Source: UBA8079 sp049601915 | GTDB taxonomy: Bacteria; Pseudomonadota; Alphaproteobacteria; UBA6615 | DNA length: 64,000 nucleotides | Direction: 5' to 3' | Assembly (NCBI GenBank): GCA_049601915.1 | Contig: JBMYRB010000002.1 | Location: 620,001 to 684,000, forward strand | Part shown: positions 25,548 to 33,979 of the stretch, one piece after another | Position numbering within the stretch: position 1 is the stretch's first letter | Layout of the letters: each line of letters starts with the position of its first letter | The notes under the pieces: generated by a model | Database searches by the model: none | Told to the model about the DNA's origin: nothing | The model's input: the letters and a program-made list of their open reading frames with translations, nothing else | Position numbers and translations under genes: made by a program

Positions 25548-26750
25548 TTGCCAAATCGCGAGAGTGCGCATTTTCTGTTGCTGAACGTCGGTCATTTTCT
25601 CGACCATCTGTTCGTGCTCATTATTGCGACGGCCGCAGCGCTGACACTGGCCAGCGACTGGGACATGAGCTACGGCCAGCTCATTACCTACGCGACCCCG
25701 GGTTTCGTGGCCTTCGCGGTCTTCACCATCCCTGCGGGCTGGCTCGCGGACCGGTGGAGCCGCGAGGGCATGATGGCGGTGTTCTTCATCGGTATCGGCG
25801 CGTCGTCGGCCGCGACTGCTCTTGCGAACACGCCACTGCAAATGGCGGTCGGTCTGTTTGCGATCGGGATGTTTGCGGCGATCTATCATCCGGTCGGCAT
25901 CGCGCTTGTCGTCCATGGACGAACGCGCACCGGGGTGCCGGTCGCGGTGAATGGCGTCTTCGGTAATCTCGGCGTGGCCTCCGCGGCACTGATCACGGCG
26001 TTGCTGATCGACAATATAGGGTGGCGGTCGGCGTTCGTCTGGCCGGGACTCTTCTCGATGGCGCTGGGGCTGGTCTATATCGCGGTGGTGCGGGGCCGGA
26101 GCCATGAAGCCCGTGAGCGCGCGCGCCCGGACGCCGCCGGTGGTGCGGAATCCCTGGCACTCGGTCGCGGGACTATGATTCGGGTGCTGGTCATTGTCCT
26201 TGTGACCTCTTCCCTGGGCGGCCTTATCTTCCAAAGCACGACGTTCAGCCTGCCGAAGGTATTTGACGAACAGCTGGGCTCGCTGGCCGTCTCGGCGACC
26301 GCCGTCGGGTCATATGCGTTTCTGGCCTTCGCGATCGCCTCGATCGGCCAGCTGGTGGTGGGCTATCTCGTCGACCGGATGCCGGTGCGTCGCGTGTTCA
26401 TGGTCGTGGCGGCGCTGCAGGCGGCGCTGTTTTCGGTGATGCCCGGCCTGACCGGCTGGACGTCGTTGCTCGTCGCCGTCGCGTTCATGTTTGCGGTATT
26501 CAGCCAGATCCCGATCAACGACGTGCTGATCGGCCGTGTGGCACGCAGCGAATGGCGGGCCCGGGTCTATGCGCTTCGCTACACGATCAACTTCTCGATC
26601 ATCGCCTCGTCGGTGCCGTTGATCGGCTGGATACACGGACGCTGGGGGTTCGATATCCTGTTTGTGATTCTGGCGATCACCGCGGTCGGAATTCTGGCGG
26701 CCGTGTCGTTGCTGCCTGCGCTCCGGTTTGCCGCCGCGCCAGCCGAGTAG
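25548..26750 (+). CDS. MFS transporter
   Basis: A 400-residue permease with about 12 helices. The loop 2-3 motif (GWLADRWSREG, about residue 65) and the corresponding loop 8-9 motif (VGYLVDRMPVRRV) mark the two six-helix halves. Start TTG 25548 lies 9 bases after the SDR stop. It probably imports or exports the compound handled by hyuA, hyuB and the SDR. It ends convergently, 1 base from the nitroreductase stop. Confidence 0.9.
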   Translation: MPNRESAHFLLLNVGHFLDHLFVLIIATAAALTLASDWDMSYGQLITYATPGFVAFAVFTIPAGWLADRWSREGMMAVFFIGIGASSAATALANTPLQMAVGLFAIGMFAAIYHPVGIALVVHGRTRTGVPVAVNGVFGNLGVASAALITALLIDNIGWRSAFVWPGLFSMALGLVYIAVVRGRSHEARERARPDAAGGAESLALGRGTMIRVLVIVLVTSSLGGLIFQSTTFSLPKVFDEQLGSLAVSATAVGSYAFLAFAIASIGQLVVGYLVDRMPVRRVFMVVAALQAALFSVMPGLTGWTSLLVAVAFMFAVFSQIPINDVLIGRVARSEWRARVYALRYTINFSIIASSVPLIGWIHGRWGFDILFVILAITAVGILAAVSLLPALRFAAAPAE

Positions 26751-26751
26751 C

Positions 26752-27588
26752 TCAACTGAGGTCGAAGCCTTTTTTGCGGATATAGGCACCAAAATCGGTG
26801 CGCTGGGGCTCGGCATACTGGCGGGCCTTGTCTTCTGACCAGGTGTAGGGGGTGCGGGTGCCGAAGCGGTCGGGGTCGCGTTGTGAGCTGTAGGGGCGTA
26901 GCTCCGCGCGACGCGCGTCATAAGCCTCGATAGCACCCGCCTGGACGCCTTCGTTGTAGGTGTCGGTGTGAACCGTCGCTTCAAGCGGCAGGCGCAGATT
27001 GACCCGCGGTGAGCGACCCGGCCAGCCCAGTGTCATCCCGGCGACGGGGAACACCCAGTCAGGTAACTCCAGCAAGTCGTTCACTGTTTCCAGATGATCG
27101 CGAATGGTGCTGATGGGGCAGGTGCCCAGGCCGGCGGCGTCGGCCGCCGTTACGAAGGCGGAAAGCGCGATCCCGGCGTCAACGCCGGCATTGAAGAAGG
27201 CGTCGAGGTGATCATTCTCGAACGGGTGACCGTGGTACTCGTGGATCTGGCGCAGACGGCGGTTGTTGCCACAGAAGACCAGGAATACCGGCGCGTCCGC
27301 GATCCAGGCGCTATTGGGGAAAAGTTCGTTGATGGTGGCGCGCTTCTCCGGGGCGTCCACGATGATGATGTCGCGCTGCTGCAGGTCGCTCTTGGTGGGT
27401 GAACTAAGCGCCAGGGCGCAAAGCTGGCGAACCAATTCAGCGCTGATCGGCATGTCGGTGTAGCTGCGGCAGGATTGGTGGTTGGCAATCGCGTGCCATT
27501 GGCCGACATCAGGCGCATCGGGAACATTTTGGGACGCATCGTCAAAGCGGAGCTGCAGCAGTTCGTCGACAGTGGGTGCATCGGCCAT
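26752..27588 (-). CDS. Nitroreductase-family FMN protein
   Basis: A 278-residue member of the nitroreductase/NfsA-like superfamily. The FMN-binding motif NHQSCRSYTDMP is near residue 38, the central helix ALSSPTKSDLQQRDIII follows, and AGLGTCPISTIRDH supplies the second flavin contact. I place the start at ATG 27588; a TTG at 27633 would overlap the CoA ligase stop by 4 bases and add 15 residues. It follows the CoA ligase on the minus strand. Reduction of nitroaromatics, enones or an unknown pathway intermediate are all possible. Confidence 0.88.
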   Translation of the reverse strand: MADAPTVDELLQLRFDDASQNVPDAPDVGQWHAIANHQSCRSYTDMPISAELVRQLCALALSSPTKSDLQQRDIIIVDAPEKRATINELFPNSAWIADAPVFLVFCGNNRRLRQIHEYHGHPFENDHLDAFFNAGVDAGIALSAFVTAADAAGLGTCPISTIRDHLETVNDLLELPDWVFPVAGMTLGWPGRSPRVNLRLPLEATVHTDTYNEGVQAGAIEAYDARRAELRPYSSQRDPDRFGTRTPYTWSEDKARQYAEPQRTDFGAYIRKKGFDLS

Positions 27589-27629
27589 GTTTCGTTGTCT
27601 TTCAGTGATGTCTCGCGCTGTTGGCGCTT

Positions 27630-29252
27630 TCAAGCCGTCGGCAGTTGGTGGTCGCCGAATTTCTCGCGTAGCCTGGTCTTAAGAACCTTGCCGGTAGCAC
27701 CCAGCGGCAGTTCGTCGATATAGACCGTGTCGTCCGGCAGGCACCATTTGGCCAGCTTGTCGCTCAGGAATGCCGTCATATCGGCATGGCTTGGTGCGTC
27801 GTCCGTCGCCGGGACGATCACCAGGAGAGGGCGTTCGTCCCATTTTGGGTGCGGAATGCCGATGACGGCCGCCTGGGCCACGTCCGGGTGCCCCATTGCG
27901 AGGTTCTCGATCTCGATCGAACTGATCCACTCGCCACCTGACTTGATGACGTCCTTCGACCGGTCGGTAATCTCCATATAGCCGTCCCGGTCGATCGTGG
28001 CGACGTCGCCGGTCGCGAACCATCCTTCTGCGTCATGTGATTCCGATTGTTCCATCTTGAAGTAGCTGTCGATGATCCAGGGGCCGCGCACATGCAGGTC
28101 GCCGAACGCTTTCCCGTCATGGGGAAGCGGCTTGCCGGCACCGTCGGTAATGCGCATTTCAACCCCGAACACCGGCCGTCCCTGCTTTGCCTGCTGGCGT
28201 CGCCGCAAGGCATCGTCGGTCATCGACGGTTTGGGGATGGAGACGGCACCCAGCGGGCTGGTCTCGGTCATGCCCCATGCATGGCGTACCTCGACCCCGT
28301 AATCGTCCTGGAACTCGCGGATCATTGATTCGGGGCAGGCGGACCCGCCGATGACGGTGCGTTTGAGCGCGGGTGCGCTTGAGGATGTCTCACGCCAGTG
28401 GGCGAGCAGCATGAGCCATATTGTCGGTACGCCCGCCGCGAATGTCACATCCTCGGTCACCATCAGCTCATGGATGCTGGCTCCGTCCAGTTTCGGTCCC
28501 GGCAATACCAGCTTGGCCCCCACCATCGTTGCGCCATATGGAATACCCCAAGCGTTCACGTGGAACATGGGAACGACCGGCAGAACAACCTCGTTCTCGC
28601 CCATATGCAAGACATCGGGCAGCGCGGAGGCATAAGCGTGGATCACGGTCGATCGATGGCTGAACAGCGCGCCTTTCGGGTTGCCGGTCGTGCCCGACGT
28701 GTAGCAGAGCGACGATGCCGTCCCCTCGTCGAACGTCGGCCATTCGAGATCGTCGGAATGGCCGTCGACGAGTTCTTCGTAGCAGAGAACATTCGCCAGG
28801 CCCGTCTCGGGCATATTCGCGCGATCGGTCATGACGATCACGTCCCTCAGGTGGGTCAGATCATCCGCGACCGCCTCGATCAGCGGGACGAGATTGGCGT
28901 CCACGAAGACATAGGCGTCTTCGGCATGGTTCATGATGTAGGTGAGTTGGCTGGGGTGCAGCCGCGGGTTGAGCGTGTGAGTGACGGCGCCGATCCCCGA
29001 TACCGCGTAGTAGATTTCGAAATGGCGATGGGTGTTCCAGGCCATGGTGGCGATCCGGTCCCCGTGTTTGACATCGAGTGCCTGGAGAGCGTTGGCGAGT
29101 TGGCGTGCGCGTTTATGTGCGTCACGATAGGTGTAGCGGTGGATCGGGCCCTCGACTGTGCGGGACACGATCTCACGGTCGCCGGATGCGAAGTCGGCAT
29201 GTTCAAGCAGGCTCGAAATCAGCAGCGGTTTGTCCATGATTTGTCCGAGCAT
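27630..29252 (-). CDS. DmdB-like acyl-CoA synthetase (AMP-forming)
   Basis: A 540-residue ANL-family ligase. The N-terminus MLGQIMDKPLLISSLLEHA and EIVSRTVEGPIHRYTY, and the segment LPVVPMFHVNAWGIPYGATMVGAKLVLPGP, match the group that includes 3-methylmercaptopropionyl-CoA ligase (DmdB), an enzyme of marine DMSP breakdown, and medium-chain acyl-CoA synthetases. The motif CYTSGTTGNPKGA and the C-terminal GATGKVLKTRLREKF are intact. DMSP demethylation partners are not in this window, so the substrate stays open. Confidence 0.92.
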   Translation of the reverse strand: MLGQIMDKPLLISSLLEHADFASGDREIVSRTVEGPIHRYTYRDAHKRARQLANALQALDVKHGDRIATMAWNTHRHFEIYYAVSGIGAVTHTLNPRLHPSQLTYIMNHAEDAYVFVDANLVPLIEAVADDLTHLRDVIVMTDRANMPETGLANVLCYEELVDGHSDDLEWPTFDEGTASSLCYTSGTTGNPKGALFSHRSTVIHAYASALPDVLHMGENEVVLPVVPMFHVNAWGIPYGATMVGAKLVLPGPKLDGASIHELMVTEDVTFAAGVPTIWLMLLAHWRETSSSAPALKRTVIGGSACPESMIREFQDDYGVEVRHAWGMTETSPLGAVSIPKPSMTDDALRRRQQAKQGRPVFGVEMRITDGAGKPLPHDGKAFGDLHVRGPWIIDSYFKMEQSESHDAEGWFATGDVATIDRDGYMEITDRSKDVIKSGGEWISSIEIENLAMGHPDVAQAAVIGIPHPKWDERPLLVIVPATDDAPSHADMTAFLSDKLAKWCLPDDTVYIDELPLGATGKVLKTRLREKFGDHQLPTA

Positions 29253-29341
29253 AAGCTTTCCTCCCCAAATTTCCGGTGTTGGTCACCGGTATATTTGCGA
29301 AGTATCAACCGCCGTGGAGCGCGGCTCAAGTGCGCAGGCGC

Positions 29342-30142
29342 CTAGTGTGTGACTCGCTGCAGGAACTCGAGACAGATTTCCGCGAAGCCGTCCGGGTCCT
29401 CCATGAGCGCAACATGGCCTGTTCCCTTCAATATTCTGAGCTCGGACCCCGGAATCTGCGCGTGAATCTCGGCTGAAAGATGGGGTGACGCGATCAGGTC
29501 GAGATCGGAACAGGTCACGAGTGTCGGGACGGTGATCGATGGCAGCCGGTCATAGGTGTCCCCGATGATGCAGGCCTCGAGCTGACCGATCCAGCCCGCG
29601 TTGACCGGTGAGTGTTCGAGCAGGAACCGGCGGTGCGCATCCATCTCTTCAACATGCTCGTCGTAATAGGCGCTGGCGTGCAGTGCCAGCATGCTAATTT
29701 CGGCCAACGCCACGCGCTGATCGTGCTCTGCCAGATAAAGGCGTGTCTCCTGGAATTTCTTGAGCCGTGGGCCGTTTCGCGTCCAGCTGTGGTGAATCCC
29801 GAGACTGAGAACGCGTTGGGGGTGATTGAGTGCGAGTTCCTGAGAGATATGACCACCCATTGAGAATCCCATCACATGGGCCTGTTCGATGCCGGCGTGG
29901 TCGAGGACATGGGCGGCGTCATCGGCCATGTCGGCAAGGCTGTAACCCCGTTCGGGCACGCTCGACGCACCGACCCCACGGTTATCGAAGACGATTGTAC
30001 GAAACGACGGGGCGAAGTGCGGAATCTGGCCTGCCCAGAATCCGAGATCGTGCCCCGTGCCGCTGACAAGGATCAGGGCTGGCCCATCCCCGTGTATCTC
30101 ATAGTTAATCTCGACGCCTTCGCGTGGTGGTGTCATCGGCAT
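29342..30142 (-). CDS. Alpha/beta hydrolase
   Basis: A 266-residue hydrolase with the nucleophile elbow GFSMGG (about residue 95), the oxyanion region VSGTGHDLGFW and the C-terminal catalytic His in GTGHVALMEDP. Similar to haloperoxidase-type/3-oxoadipate enol-lactonase-like serine hydrolases. It is the first minus-strand gene of a possible operon with the CoA ligase and nitroreductase. A lactone or ester substrate is likely but not proven. Start ATG 30142. Confidence 0.9.
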   Translation of the reverse strand: MPMTPPREGVEINYEIHGDGPALILVSGTGHDLGFWAGQIPHFAPSFRTIVFDNRGVGASSVPERGYSLADMADDAAHVLDHAGIEQAHVMGFSMGGHISQELALNHPQRVLSLGIHHSWTRNGPRLKKFQETRLYLAEHDQRVALAEISMLALHASAYYDEHVEEMDAHRRFLLEHSPVNAGWIGQLEACIIGDTYDRLPSITVPTLVTCSDLDLIASPHLSAEIHAQIPGSELRILKGTGHVALMEDPDGFAEICLEFLQRVTH

Positions 30143-30216
30143 GGAGGTGCTCCGCGAATAATGTTCCGCGCAGCATGACCATGCCCCTATACGGGTTCAA
30201 GAGGGCCGGAACGGAA

Positions 30217-30246
30217 AACCGCCCCGGGCGGTCGCCCGGAGCGGTT
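30217..30246 (-). terminator. Rho-independent terminator, minus strand
   Basis: On the minus strand AACCGC, mismatch, CCGGGC, 4-base loop, GCCCGG, mismatch, GCGGTT forms a 12-bp stem with one mismatch and runs into TTTTCCG. It ends the transcript of the small membrane-protein gene that begins at 30547. Confidence 0.7.
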
Positions 30247-30265
30247 CCAAAGTCCTGAAATGACA

Positions 30266-30297
30266 CCTTCGGGTTTGCCTGACGGCGAACCCGAAGG
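30266..30297. promoter_or_regulatory. Long perfect hairpin after the small membrane-protein gene
   Basis: CCTTCGGGTT and AACCCGAAGG form a perfect 10-bp stem with a 12-base loop, 10 bases after the stop codon of the minus-strand gene. With no T-run it probably stabilises the mRNA end; the terminator follows 20 bases further on. Confidence 0.6.
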
Positions 30298-30307
30298 CTT
30301 AAACCCT

Positions 30308-30547
30308 TTAACCCGGAGTTCTTTTCGCGAACAGCCAGAGAATGATCGCAACCGCGATCAAGCCGACCACACCGTTGTCGCCGAGCGTCTGGATCAGGTT
30401 GATTAGTTCACTCACGACGCCACCAAAGAACGGCAGTTCGCCGGTGGTAAGGATATCCAGCACGATCGCGAGGGCGATGAGCAGGAGGCCAAGCTCCGTT
30501 ACCTGGCCTATCCATTTTTTGACTTTTTCCATCATGTTTTCGGGCAT
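30308..30547 (-). CDS. Small two-helix membrane protein of unknown function
   Basis: A 79-residue protein. A basic amphipathic start (MPENMMEKVKKWIGQV) leads to two hydrophobic stretches, TELGLLLIALAIVLDILTT and GVVGLIAVAIILWLFA, joined by a loop with GELPFFGGVVSELINLIQTLGDN, and a basic end (KRTPG). The start ATG 30547 follows AAGGGGGAC. Size and layout resemble holin-like or other small inner-membrane proteins, but I cannot assign a family. It stands alone, preceded by an AT-rich block and followed by two hairpins, suggesting high and separately regulated expression. Confidence 0.8.
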   Translation of the reverse strand: MPENMMEKVKKWIGQVTELGLLLIALAIVLDILTTGELPFFGGVVSELINLIQTLGDNGVVGLIAVAIILWLFAKRTPG

Positions 30548-30660
30548 GTAGTCCCCCTTCTGGGTTATTTTCGACTTATAAGCCTTTGGGCCACGATATC
30601 TTGTGGCCCGCGGGAAGTATCCCACAACATGTTCGAAATCTGTCAAGGTTATGAATACAG

Positions 30661-30780
30661 TATAAATATCTCATATAAAGTAGATAATACTTCAATATAA
30701 AAAATAATAAATAAGAATAAAATAAAAAAAAATCAAATAATCAGTTTGACGAAAAAACATGCACCAAATTACGTTTATAT
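30661..30780. other. Extremely AT-rich intergenic block
   Basis: By direct count only 20 of these 120 bases are G or C (17%), against a high-GC background; the surrounding 30640-30850 is also poor in GC. It contains homopolymeric A and TA-rich runs. It lies upstream of the small membrane protein (minus strand) and of the flavin reductase (plus strand). It may be an UP-element-rich promoter, a site for a nucleoid protein, or a scar of foreign DNA. Confidence 0.7.
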
Positions 30781-31068
30781 TGATCTTAATAACAAAAGTG
30801 ACGCGGTTTTTCTTGTATTTATTTATATATTCGAGGCATGGCACATATAATGTGTATCTGGCGTCGAATTAGGCAGGTCATAACGGTTCGTCATATGGGT
30901 GGTGATACGGGTCGTGTTTTCGCGATTCCTTCGCATAGCCGGTGCCCACAAAGTGATCGCGCAGGCGACAGGTAGTTGCATTACCCGGCGCGTGGACGCT
31001 AAATCTTGACCCTATTGTTTTCCCGGCCATCGGCGTGCGGAAGACCGGGGAATCGAGAGGTGGAACGC

Positions 31069-31569
31069 ATGCCGGAAGCATCCTTCGACAGTCGTGAATT
31101 TCGCAACGCATTGGGCAATTTTGCGACCGGCGTCACGATTATTACGGCGAAAGGCGAAAATGGAGAACTGGTCGGCGTCACCGCCAGCTCCTTCAATTCC
31201 GTATCGCTCGACCCGCCGCTCATCCTCTGGAGCCTCGATCGCAACTCGACAAGCCTGCAGGTTATCGAGGCGGCGAGCCATTTTTGCGTGCATATCCTGA
31301 GCGATGCCCAGGGCGAGGAGTGCATGGCCTTCGCGAAGTCCGGCGCCGACAAGTTCGCTGACCTCGAATGTGGCGAGGGCCTTGGCGGTGCGCCGCTCGT
31401 CGATGGATGCCTGGCGCGTTTCGAGTGTCGAAACGTGGTGCATCATGACGGTGGGGACCACGTCATCATCGTTGGCGAAGTCGAGCGTTTCGACGTTCAG
31501 GACGGCGATCCACTGATATTCTTTCGTGGCAAGTTGAGCAATCTTGCCCCGCCGGACGGTGAAGCCTGA
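31069..31569 (+). CDS. Flavin reductase-domain protein
   Basis: A 166-residue FMN-binding split-barrel protein of the flavin reductase/HpaC family, which supplies reduced flavin to two-component monooxygenases. The signature FATGVTIITA and GVTASSFNSVSLDPPLILWSLDRNS is near the N-terminus. Start ATG 31069 (MPEASFDS) follows GAGAGGTGG. No matching oxygenase component is directly beside it; the MmsA-type gene follows 120 bases later. Confidence 0.9.
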   Translation: MPEASFDSREFRNALGNFATGVTIITAKGENGELVGVTASSFNSVSLDPPLILWSLDRNSTSLQVIEAASHFCVHILSDAQGEECMAFAKSGADKFADLECGEGLGGAPLVDGCLARFECRNVVHHDGGDHVIIVGEVERFDVQDGDPLIFFRGKLSNLAPPDGEA

Positions 31570-31691
31570 ATACCCATACGTCGGCTTGGTGGGAGTCCCC
31601 CTGTCTCCCAATGCCCGCTATAATCAATGAACACATCCGCATCGTCGGATGCCGGAAAGAGGCGCATGCGCCCATGGAGGAGAATTCGGTC

Positions 31692-33191
31692 ATGAATACC
31701 TTGGACCACTGGATTAACGGAGCGGCCTCATCGGGCGCGTCCGATCGTATGGGGCCCGTGTTTAACCCGGCGACGGGCGAACAGGTGGGGCAGGTTCATC
31801 TTGCAAGCGGCGCCGACGTTGATGCCGCCGTCGCAGCGGCGAAAGCCGCGTTGCCCGAATGGTCGGCCACGCCACCCTTGCGGCGCGCGCGCATTATGTT
31901 CCGATTCAACGAGCTGATCTTGAAGCATACCGATGAACTGGCCGAGTTGATCACCCTGGAACACGGCAAGACGATCGAGGATGCCAAGGGAGACATCCTG
32001 CGAGGCCGCGAGGTCGTTGAGTATGCGTGCGGTATTCCGCATCTTCTGCGTGGCGACTTTACCGAGGATGTGGGAACCGGCGTGGACGCGTATTCGATCC
32101 GCCAGGCGGTGGGTGTCTGTGCCGGAATTACCCCGTTCAACTTCCCGGCGATGATCCCTTTATGGATGTTCCCGCTGTCCATCGCGTGTGGCAATACCTT
32201 CATCCTCAAACCCTCGGAGCGTGATCCGTCATGCCCCTTCCGGCTTGTCGAACTGGCGCATGAGGCCGGTGTCCCCGAAGGGGTCGTCAACATGGTCAAC
32301 GGTGACAAGGAGGCCGTCGACGCGCTCCTGACGCACGCCGATGTCGACGCCGTTTCCTTTGTCGGTTCGACTCCGGTTGCTTCATACATCTATGCCACGG
32401 CAGCCGAGCACGGAAAGCGTGTACAGGCGCTCGGCGGTGCGAAGAACCATATGGTCGTAATGCCCGATGCGGATATTGAGCAGGCGAGCGATGCGTTGAT
32501 CGGCGCAGGATACGGATCTGCGGGTCAACGCTGCATGGCGGTCTCCGTCGCAGTCGCGGTCGGCGATGACACGGCGGATGCCTTGGTGGGCAACCTGACG
32601 CCCAAGATCCAGGAATTGAAGATAGGACCGGGAAACGCGGACGATATCGAAATGGGCCCGGTCGTCACCAAGCAGGCCCATGACCGCATTCTGAACCTGA
32701 TCGATCAAGGCGTGGCCGACGGCGCGACCCTCGCGGTGGATGGCCGGGGCCTGAAGCTGCAGGGCTATGAGAACGGCTACTTCATGGGCGGAACCTTGTT
32801 CGATCATGTCACCGAAGATATGAGCGTCTACAAGGAAGAGATTTTCGGTCCGGTTCTGGCCGTGGTTCGTGCCAAGGATTACGAAAGCGCGCTCGACATG
32901 GTGAACCGTAACGAATACGGCAACGGCACCGCGATTTTCACCAAGGACGGCGATGCCGCGCGCGACTTCACCGAGCGGGTGCAGATCGGGATGGTCGGCG
33001 TGAATGTGCCCATTCCGGTGCCGGTCGCATATCACAGTTTCGGCGGCTGGAAACGGTCTCTATTCGGGGACACCCACATGCACGGCATGGAAGGCGTCCG
33101 CTTCTACACGCGTCTAAAGGCGGTCACATCGCGTTGGCCCAAGTCCGGCGTGCGCGAAGGCCACAGCCTCACCATGCCGACAATGCAGTGA
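31692..33191 (+). CDS. mmsA: CoA-acylating methylmalonate-semialdehyde dehydrogenase
   Basis: A 499-residue aldehyde dehydrogenase converting methylmalonate semialdehyde to propionyl-CoA in valine/inositol/thymine breakdown. The catalytic Cys is in GSAGQRCMAVSVAV. The position of the usual general-base Glu reads Asn (QALGGAKNHMVV), the hallmark of the CoA-dependent MmsA branch. PFNFPAMIPLWMFP is also typical. Start ATG 31692 follows GGAGGAGAA. The stop overlaps the GTG of the next gene (GTGA). Confidence 0.93.
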   Translation: MNTLDHWINGAASSGASDRMGPVFNPATGEQVGQVHLASGADVDAAVAAAKAALPEWSATPPLRRARIMFRFNELILKHTDELAELITLEHGKTIEDAKGDILRGREVVEYACGIPHLLRGDFTEDVGTGVDAYSIRQAVGVCAGITPFNFPAMIPLWMFPLSIACGNTFILKPSERDPSCPFRLVELAHEAGVPEGVVNMVNGDKEAVDALLTHADVDAVSFVGSTPVASYIYATAAEHGKRVQALGGAKNHMVVMPDADIEQASDALIGAGYGSAGQRCMAVSVAVAVGDDTADALVGNLTPKIQELKIGPGNADDIEMGPVVTKQAHDRILNLIDQGVADGATLAVDGRGLKLQGYENGYFMGGTLFDHVTEDMSVYKEEIFGPVLAVVRAKDYESALDMVNRNEYGNGTAIFTKDGDAARDFTERVQIGMVGVNVPIPVPVAYHSFGGWKRSLFGDTHMHGMEGVRFYTRLKAVTSRWPKSGVREGHSLTMPTMQ

Positions 33192-33973
33192 CCGCGAACG
33201 GCGACACGCCTAAAATCCGCCTCACCGGGGTGACGCGCAGCCTTGATGGCCTGCGCGCACTCGATTCGGTGGATATCGAACTTGAGCCCAGGCAATCGCT
33301 CGTTTTGATTGGTGGTTCGGGCAGCGGAAAATCGCTGTTGCTCAAATGCATTCTCGGCCTGGTCGCGCCGGATGCAGGATCCATCGAAGTCGATGGCGCC
33401 GAGACCGTCGGCATGCAGGAGAACCGGCGCATGGACTGGATGCGGCGGTTCGGTGTTCTGTTTCAGCGCCAGGGATTGTTCGACAGCATGACAGTTTGGG
33501 AGAATGTTTCCTTCCGGCTGCTGCAAGATAGCGGCACGTCGCGGCGTGAGGCGCGCGCGATCGCAATTGAGAAGCTGAAGCAGGTTGGTTTGCCCGCGGA
33601 TACGGCTGACCTCTCGCCGTCTGAACTTTCGGGCGGTATGCAGAAACGCACCGGTCTGGCGCGCGCCATTGCGACCGATCCCGAAATTCTGTTCCTCGAC
33701 GAGCCGACGGCGGGGCTCGATCCGATCATGAGCAATATAATCAGTGACCTGATCAATGACCGAGTCGATGATCTGGGCGCGAGTGTGATTTCGATCGTCA
33801 GCGATTTGGCCGTTGTACGCAGGATCGCCAACAATGTTGCGATGTTGCATGAGGGCCGGGTGGTATGGCGCGGGCCCGTGGCCGAACTCGACGAAACGGA
33901 TAATGCTTATGTACGTCAGTTCGTCAGTCAGTCGATAGAAGGTCCGATCCGAATGCCGGCGCTTGCCGGATAA
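33188..33973 (+). CDS. MlaF-like ABC transporter ATPase, without its usual partners
   Basis: A 261-residue ATPase. Walker A GGSGSGKS, Q-loop, ABC signature LSGGMQKR and Walker B ILFLDEPTAGLDP are intact. The C-terminal tail DNAYVRQFVSQSIEGPI is characteristic of MlaF, the ATPase of the MlaFEDB phospholipid-trafficking complex. Start GTG 33188 overlaps the mmsA stop by 4 bases. No MlaE permease, MlaD or MlaC gene is next to it: the following genes run on the other strand. It may serve a permease encoded elsewhere. Confidence 0.88.
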   Translation: MTANGDTPKIRLTGVTRSLDGLRALDSVDIELEPRQSLVLIGGSGSGKSLLLKCILGLVAPDAGSIEVDGAETVGMQENRRMDWMRRFGVLFQRQGLFDSMTVWENVSFRLLQDSGTSRREARAIAIEKLKQVGLPADTADLSPSELSGGMQKRTGLARAIATDPEILFLDEPTAGLDPIMSNIISDLINDRVDDLGASVISIVSDLAVVRRIANNVAMLHEGRVVWRGPVAELDETDNAYVRQFVSQSIEGPIRMPALAG

Positions 33974-33979
33974 CGCCCA

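Noticed and set aside
28398..29345. 315-codon plus-strand open frame
   Set aside because: Antisense of the DmdB-like CoA ligase, no recognisable domain.
30661..30780. Replication origin in the AT-rich block
   Set aside because: No DnaA, parA or repABC gene nearby and no repeated DnaA-box or iteron pattern seen.
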